This document shows, one piece after another, positions 60,175-64,000 of a DNA stretch of 64,000 bases. The translations under genes were made by a program, and so were the position numbers. The notes below the pieces were generated by a model. That model was given only the letters and a program-made list of their open reading frames with translations, was not told the DNA's origin and did no database searches. Numbering within the stretch: position 1 is the first letter of the stretch; each line of letters begins with the position of its first letter. Source of the DNA: an uncultured Oscillospiraceae bacterium (GTDB taxonomy: Bacteria > Bacillota > Clostridia > Oscillospirales > Acutalibacteraceae); NCBI GenBank assembly GCA_902490735.1, contig CABUFC010000004.1, positions 1 through 64,000 on the forward strand, in the 5' to 3' direction.

Positions 60175-60203
60175 TTGCACTATTTTGGTTTTCAAGATAT
60201 AAT
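60175..60203 (+). promoter_or_regulatory. Sigma-A promoter of the tocopherol-cyclase-like gene
   Basis: TTGCAC (60175-60180) and TATAAT (60198-60203) are 17 bases apart. The leader contains a short ATG frame of eight codons (MKTVKEL then stop) at about 60248, of unknown meaning. Confidence 0.75.
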
Positions 60204-60305
60204 TGCAAAAAAAGAAATAAAGAACTCGGATTTGACGAGATAAAGATATGAAAACAGTAAAAGAACTCTAAGCAGGGCTCTGCGAACAATTGCAGGAGGA
60301 ATATC

Positions 60306-61451
60306 ATGTTCAATCAACACGATGTCAAGCGGGACAGTTGCATGCTGCACGGCCCCTTGGCGCATCACGGATACGACTGGTGGTGGCATTCCTTCACCGC
60401 CCAGGATGCTGAAACCGGTGAGGACAAGCCATTTTTCATTGAGTTTTTTGTTTGCAACCCTGCGCTGGCGGAGGACAAGCCTGTCTTGGGACAGCTTCCG
60501 GAGAACCGGGATGCAGGAAAAAAGCCATCCTACCTTATGGTTAAGGCGGGTACCTGGGGTGAGGACGCCTGTCAGATGCACCGCTTCTTCGCCTGGAAAG
60601 ATGTCTGTCTGCACCCGGGCGCTCCGTATCGGATCGAAGCCGCGGACTGCCTGGCCTGTGAGACAGCGCTGAAAGGCAGTGTGGACATCACAGAGGAGGA
60701 TGCGGCCGCCCATCCGGAGTGGATGTGTGATGCAGGAACAATGACCTGGGATCTGGCGATAGACAAGAAGATCGCTTTTAACGTTGGGTACGGGGCCAGC
60801 AAGCCCCTGCGGGACGCGGAAGCCTTCGCCATGTACTGGCACGCTGAGGGAATGAAGAGTGCCTACAGGGGAACCATCCTTTACAACGGCAGGCAGTACA
60901 CGGTAACGCCAGAGCGTTGCTATGGCTACGCCGACAAGAACTGGGGCCGGGATTTTACCACACCCTGGGTCTGGCTGTCCTCCAACTGCCTGATCAGCAG
61001 GAAGACTGGGAAACAGTTGTTGAACAGCGTCTTCGACATTGGCGGCGGCAGGCCAAAAATTTACTTTGTCCCTTTGGATCGTCGGCTGTTGGGCGTGTTC
61101 TACTATGAGGGCAAGGAATACAACTTCAATTTTTCAAAGCTTCATCTGATGGTGAAAACCACTTTTTCGTTTGAAGAGTTGGACGAGGAGGTCGTCTGGC
61201 ATGTGCGTCAGGAGAATATTCACGCTGCTATGGAGACTGAGGTACACTGTCTGAAGAAGGATATGCTGTTGATTAACTATGAAGCACCGGATGGCAGCAG
61301 GCATCACGACCGCCTTTGGAATGGCGGTAACGGCTGGGGCACTGTAAAGCTGTATGACCGAAAGGATGGCCAGTTCATTCTGACAGACGAAATCGAAGCC
61401 TCCCATATTGGCTGTGAGTACGGAGAGTACGATCACAGCGAAGCATACTAG
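60306..61451 (+). CDS. Tocopherol-cyclase-like protein
   Basis: The 381-residue protein starts behind GCAGGAGGAATATC. It shows GYDWWWHSF near the N-terminus, the family hallmark CYGYADKNWGRDF with PWVWLSSNC in the middle, and a beta-rich C-terminus. Homologues of plant tocopherol cyclase with this motif occur in many bacteria that make no tocopherol, where the substrate is unknown. There is no signal peptide. GC content is higher than in the chromosomal core, suggesting transfer. Confidence 0.75.
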   Translation: MFNQHDVKRDSCMLHGPLAHHGYDWWWHSFTAQDAETGEDKPFFIEFFVCNPALAEDKPVLGQLPENRDAGKKPSYLMVKAGTWGEDACQMHRFFAWKDVCLHPGAPYRIEAADCLACETALKGSVDITEEDAAAHPEWMCDAGTMTWDLAIDKKIAFNVGYGASKPLRDAEAFAMYWHAEGMKSAYRGTILYNGRQYTVTPERCYGYADKNWGRDFTTPWVWLSSNCLISRKTGKQLLNSVFDIGGGRPKIYFVPLDRRLLGVFYYEGKEYNFNFSKLHLMVKTTFSFEELDEEVVWHVRQENIHAAMETEVHCLKKDMLLINYEAPDGSRHHDRLWNGGNGWGTVKLYDRKDGQFILTDEIEASHIGCEYGEYDHSEAY

Positions 61452-61585
61452 GCGTAATTGAGTAGTGATGAGGAATAGGAGCAGTGATATTAACTGCATC
61501 AGATTTGGTAAAACTAGATGGCGACCGGAATCTCGGAGAAATTATTATATAAATATGAAAATGTTCACAAAATGTTCACGAAAAA

Positions 61586-61628
61586 TTAGCACTCTCCTCT
61601 TGACAGTGCTAAAAAACGGTGCTATAAT
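61586..61628 (+). promoter_or_regulatory. CIRCE operator overlapping a sigma-A promoter, hsp20
   Basis: TTAGCACTC-N9-CAGTGCTAA (61586-61612) differs from the CIRCE consensus by one base. TTGACA (61600-61605) lies inside it and TATAAT (61623-61628) follows after 17 bases. HrcA bound here would block the promoter. A TGTTCAC direct repeat lies just upstream (61562-61579). Confidence 0.85.
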
Positions 61629-61727
61629 TATAATCGAACAGAGGAGTGAAGATCGAATAGATGACCTCCATCCCCCCTTGCTCAGGTAACAAACAAAATA
61701 ATTGCAGTATTGAAGGAGGCATGACTT

Positions 61728-62174
61728 ATGTTACCGAGTATTTTTGGAGAGAGTTTGTTTGATGACTGGATGGGCTTCCCGTTCAGAGGCTTTGAATCCG
61801 ATGTGGATCGCAAGTTGTATGGCAAACATGCGGCTCATGTGATGAAGACCGATTTGAAGGAACACGATGAAGGCTATGAGCTGAAAGTGGACCTGCCGGG
61901 CTTCAAAAAGGATCAGATCGATTTGCAGCTGCAGAATGGCTACCTGACGATTACCGCTTCCAAGGGCCTCGAAGAAGAAGGCAAGGATAAGAAGGGCAAG
62001 ATCGTTCATCAGGAACGCTACGAAGGCTCCATGACCAGAAGCTTCTATATCGGCGAGAATGTCAAGGAAGAAGATGTCCAGGCCAAGTTTGAAAATGGCG
62101 TCCTGACGCTTGACTTCCCGAAGGAGAAGCCGGTAGCGCTTCCGAAACGCAAGACCATTCAGATCCAAGGTTAA
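61728..62174 (+). CDS. Small heat shock protein, Hsp20/alpha-crystallin family
   Basis: The 148-residue length is typical. The alpha-crystallin domain shows MKTDLKEHDEGYELKVDLPGFKKDQI, LTITASKG, RYEGSMTRSFYIGENV and the NGVLTLDFPKE end motif. It acts as an ATP-independent holdase chaperone in the cytoplasm. A CIRCE element upstream indicates HrcA control and heat induction. Confidence 0.94.
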   Translation: MLPSIFGESLFDDWMGFPFRGFESDVDRKLYGKHAAHVMKTDLKEHDEGYELKVDLPGFKKDQIDLQLQNGYLTITASKGLEEEGKDKKGKIVHQERYEGSMTRSFYIGENVKEEDVQAKFENGVLTLDFPKEKPVALPKRKTIQIQG

Positions 62175-62183
62175 TCATTACTA

Positions 62184-62216
62184 CTCCAGCGCCCTGCCAA
62201 TCGCGGGGCGCTTTCT
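62184..62216 (+). terminator. Terminator after hsp20
   Basis: AGCGCCC pairs with GGGGCGCT and TTCTATTT follows. Confidence 0.7.
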
Positions 62217-62237
62217 ATTTCAGTGGAGATGTTTAAA

Positions 62238-62849
62238 ATGAAAGAGAATTTGATTCTTGTTAACTACAAAGTTGAAAGCGAAGCATATCAGGCACTGTCA
62301 GAGTTGAAGCGCGATACAAGCAATGCCAATTACACCCTCTCGCAGGCGGCTATCGTGAAGAAAGAAAATGGCACGCTCAATATCCTGGACGGTTTTGTCA
62401 ACGGCGGCACAACCGGTGATGACACATGGAAAGGCGGCCTGATCGGCAGCCTGGTTGGTATCCTTGGCGGCCCGCTTGGCGTATTGCTGGGCGGCAGTAT
62501 GGGCATGCTGATCGGCGGCGCGGTAGATGCGAATGACATGGCGGAAAACGCATCCCTTCTTGAAAAAGCCGGGGACAGCATTCTCGATGGCGAGACGGCA
62601 ATCATTCTGCTTGCTCAGGAAGAATATGAAACTGCATTGACCGCAAAGCTCAACAACTTTGAAGTAGCGATCACCAGATTTGATGCTGCGGAAGTCGCGG
62701 CAGAGGTTGAGCATGCCCGTGAAGTTGAAAAGCAGATGGCCAAAGAGGCAAGAGAAAAACTTCGTGCGGAAAGATCCGAAACATTTAAAGAGACCGTTGC
62801 CAAGAAGAGAGACGAGTTGAAAAACTGGTTCACCAACCTGGGAAAATAA
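62238..62849 (+). CDS. DUF1269-like glycine-zipper protein
   Basis: ATG 62238 is nine bases after GGAG; two upstream in-frame starts lie in or before that site. The 203-residue protein has an N-terminal alpha/beta domain (ENLILVNYKVESEAYQAL), a central glycine-rich hydrophobic stretch (GGLIGSLVGILGGPLGVLLGG, then MGMLIGG) that could form a helical hairpin in the membrane, a second alpha/beta half and a charged C-terminal helix. This fits DUF1269-type stress proteins. Read-through from the hsp20 promoter is possible. Confidence 0.7.
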   Translation: MKENLILVNYKVESEAYQALSELKRDTSNANYTLSQAAIVKKENGTLNILDGFVNGGTTGDDTWKGGLIGSLVGILGGPLGVLLGGSMGMLIGGAVDANDMAENASLLEKAGDSILDGETAIILLAQEEYETALTAKLNNFEVAITRFDAAEVAAEVEHAREVEKQMAKEAREKLRAERSETFKETVAKKRDELKNWFTNLGK

Positions 62850-62942
62850 GAGGTCTGCCATACTGACCATCCTCATTATACAGAACGGCTGGGAGCGCCG
62901 GCAGGCGCCCACAGCCTGTTTCGGGCACCGCAAGGCGGCTTT

Positions 62943-62990
62943 CAGGCGGCTTTTGAGAGATGTATTCTCCCGAAAGCCGCCTTTTTTCGT
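62943..62990. terminator. Terminator between convergent genes
   Basis: AGGCGGCTTT pairs with AAAGCCGCCT over an 18-base loop and TTTTTT follows. Confidence 0.85.
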
Positions 62991-63007
62991 TTTCACTGAA
63001 AAATTGT

Positions 63008-63880
63008 CTAAAATGAAGCTTTGACCTGCTCCAAAAACCGTTCGGCAATCGGTGTAAACGGTTGATACTTCTTCCAGACAAGATATAACTTCGTTTCGAG
63101 GTGCGGGGTAAGCGGTCTGAATACCAACCCGCTATCGGATGAAACATCGACCAGTTTATCAAAGGTCAGCAGGTATCCGAGCCCTGCCTTTGCGAAGATT
63201 GATCCATTGTATGACAGCCGGAACGAGCCTTCGAGATGAAAAGCATCAAAATCACTTTCGGCCCAGTTCCTTATTTCCTGATGCCACGCCTGCTCGGAAC
63301 AGAACAGCGGAAGCCCGCGGAGGTCTGAAGGGGTAAAGCTTTCTCTTTCCGCCAGAGGATCGTCTGCGGGGAATATCACTCCCCAGCAATCCGCTTCCGG
63401 AAGAGCTATAAATTCGTACTTGTTCCTGTCCGGTTCTTCAGCGAGGACAACAAAGTCCAAAAGCCCTTTCTGCAGCTTTTCCGCAACCTGCTCCGTGTCG
63501 CCGCTGGTGATGTGGTATTGAAGCTTCGGATATTGCTCCTTCAAGGCTTTAATCGCATCTGCAATATACTTGATCTGACAGGATTCAGCTAAACCGAGGA
63601 ACAGTTCTCCGCCGGAGACATCATCAAGCGAGACAAACTCCTTCTCAATCTTATCCGCCATGCTGACAAGGTCTTCCGCTCTGTCGCGGAGCAGGACGCC
63701 TTCATCCGTCAGACGAATGCTGAAGCTGTGCCGGGTGAACAGCTTTTTATCGAGTTCGTCCTCAAGAGACTTAAGCGCTTTTGACAGTGTCGGCTGCGTC
63801 ACGTGAAGCTGCTCGGCGGCCCTCGTCATATTTTCCTCCCGCGCAACGGCAAGAAAGTACCGAAGTGTTCTTATCTCCAT
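63008..63880 (-). CDS. LysR-family transcriptional regulator
   Basis: ATG 63880 follows GGAGGAATACC; the longer upstream frame lacks a start signal. The 290-residue protein has the LysR winged helix (MEIRTLRYFLAVAREENMTRAAEQLHVTQPTLSKALKSLEDEL) and a periplasmic-binding-type effector domain. It probably controls the gene that begins at the right edge of the window, divergently. The intergenic dyad at 63911-63926 is a likely binding site. Confidence 0.93.
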   Translation of the reverse strand: MEIRTLRYFLAVAREENMTRAAEQLHVTQPTLSKALKSLEDELDKKLFTRHSFSIRLTDEGVLLRDRAEDLVSMADKIEKEFVSLDDVSGGELFLGLAESCQIKYIADAIKALKEQYPKLQYHITSGDTEQVAEKLQKGLLDFVVLAEEPDRNKYEFIALPEADCWGVIFPADDPLAERESFTPSDLRGLPLFCSEQAWHQEIRNWAESDFDAFHLEGSFRLSYNGSIFAKAGLGYLLTFDKLVDVSSDSGLVFRPLTPHLETKLYLVWKKYQPFTPIAERFLEQVKASF

Positions 63881-63910
63881 GGTATTCCTCCTTCGTGATA
63901 TTCCTAATAC

Positions 63911-63926
63911 GAATATCATAATATTC
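63911..63926. promoter_or_regulatory. LysR-type operator candidate
   Basis: GAATAT and ATATTC form a perfect dyad with a 4-base spacer, in the divergent intergenic region 31 bases from the LysR start. A TATAAT at 63961-63966 and AAGGAG sites near 63983 and 63994 suggest a rightward gene starting at or just beyond the window end. Confidence 0.55.
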
Positions 63927-64000
63927 ATTATAACCATTAGCGAGCATAAAGTCAATGCGTTATAATAAAAACGAACCAAGGTACAAGGAGCCAAGGAGTG

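Noticed and set aside
61465..61689. 74-codon frame upstream of hsp20
   Set aside because: It runs through the CIRCE element and promoter and has no ribosome binding site.

Overview
The window looks like a chromosomal segment of an endospore-forming, low-GC Clostridia (Firmicutes). The evidence is a GerA-type germinant receptor operon with a forespore-type promoter, a SpoIIQ-like M23 protein with a sigma-F-like promoter, Firmicute-type ribosome binding sites, a CIRCE operator, and the origin-proximal genes mnmE, mnmG, rsmG, a noc-like gene, parA, parB and serS. Core genes are AT-rich. The mobilizable element at 43-47.5 kb and the segment at 60.3-62.9 kb are visibly GC-richer.

Layout. 1-0.4 kb: the end of tRNA-Gly, then tRNA-Cys. 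0.4-3.9 kb: an accessory cluster with a truncated KilA-N protein, an unknown protein and a frameshifted eight-repeat treble-clef protein with an embedded PD-(D/E)XK-like nuclease domain. 4.0-10.1 kb: an unusual array of single genes (uracil permease, DUF4256, metallo-beta-lactamase fold, a reversed prophage-like insert with a toxin/immunity-like pair, a YoaP-type acetyltransferase). They are separated by copies of one dispersed repeat that carries a hairpin terminator followed by a sigma-A promoter, so each gene sits in a self-contained expression cassette. 10.2-16.1 kb: a minus-strand housekeeping block (hydrolase, GPH transporter, CDF transporter, L-lactate dehydrogenase, tRNA-Thr/tRNA-Tyr). 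16.2-39.5 kb: mainly plus-strand core genes for tRNA modification, iron-sulfur assembly, queuosine precursor uptake, germination, copper export, galE, parAB and serS. 39.6-42.5 kb: tRNA-Met, tRNA-Glu (with a duplicated 3' end that looks like an att scar), a small regulator, a SLOG-like protein, spoIIQ and tRNA-fMet.

42.6-47.5 kb is a mobilizable element: a HEPN-like membrane protein, a large serine recombinase, a TnpW-like protein, a regular array of four palindromes, MobA/MobC and an oriT-like region. 48.5-57.6 kb is one long defence operon: HTH, Fic, Mrr, HsdR, HsdS, a PrrC-like anticodon nuclease candidate and HsdM. 57.7-59.8 kb holds transposon debris (TnpV, DUF6809) and an HNH endonuclease. 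59.8-64 kb has a tocopherol-cyclase-like protein, a CIRCE-controlled Hsp20, a glycine-zipper protein and a LysR regulator.

How parts work together. In the defence operon a restriction-modification core is guarded by a putative tRNA nuclease that could fire when restriction is disabled, while Fic and Mrr add further layers. The mnmE/mnmG/rsmG/TtcA-like/TcdA/QueT set points to tRNA and rRNA modification near the origin. The most unusual items are the repeat-delimited cassette array, the roughly 50-bp-spaced palindrome array in the mobilizable element, and the composite defence operon. All assignments come from reading motifs; no database search was run.
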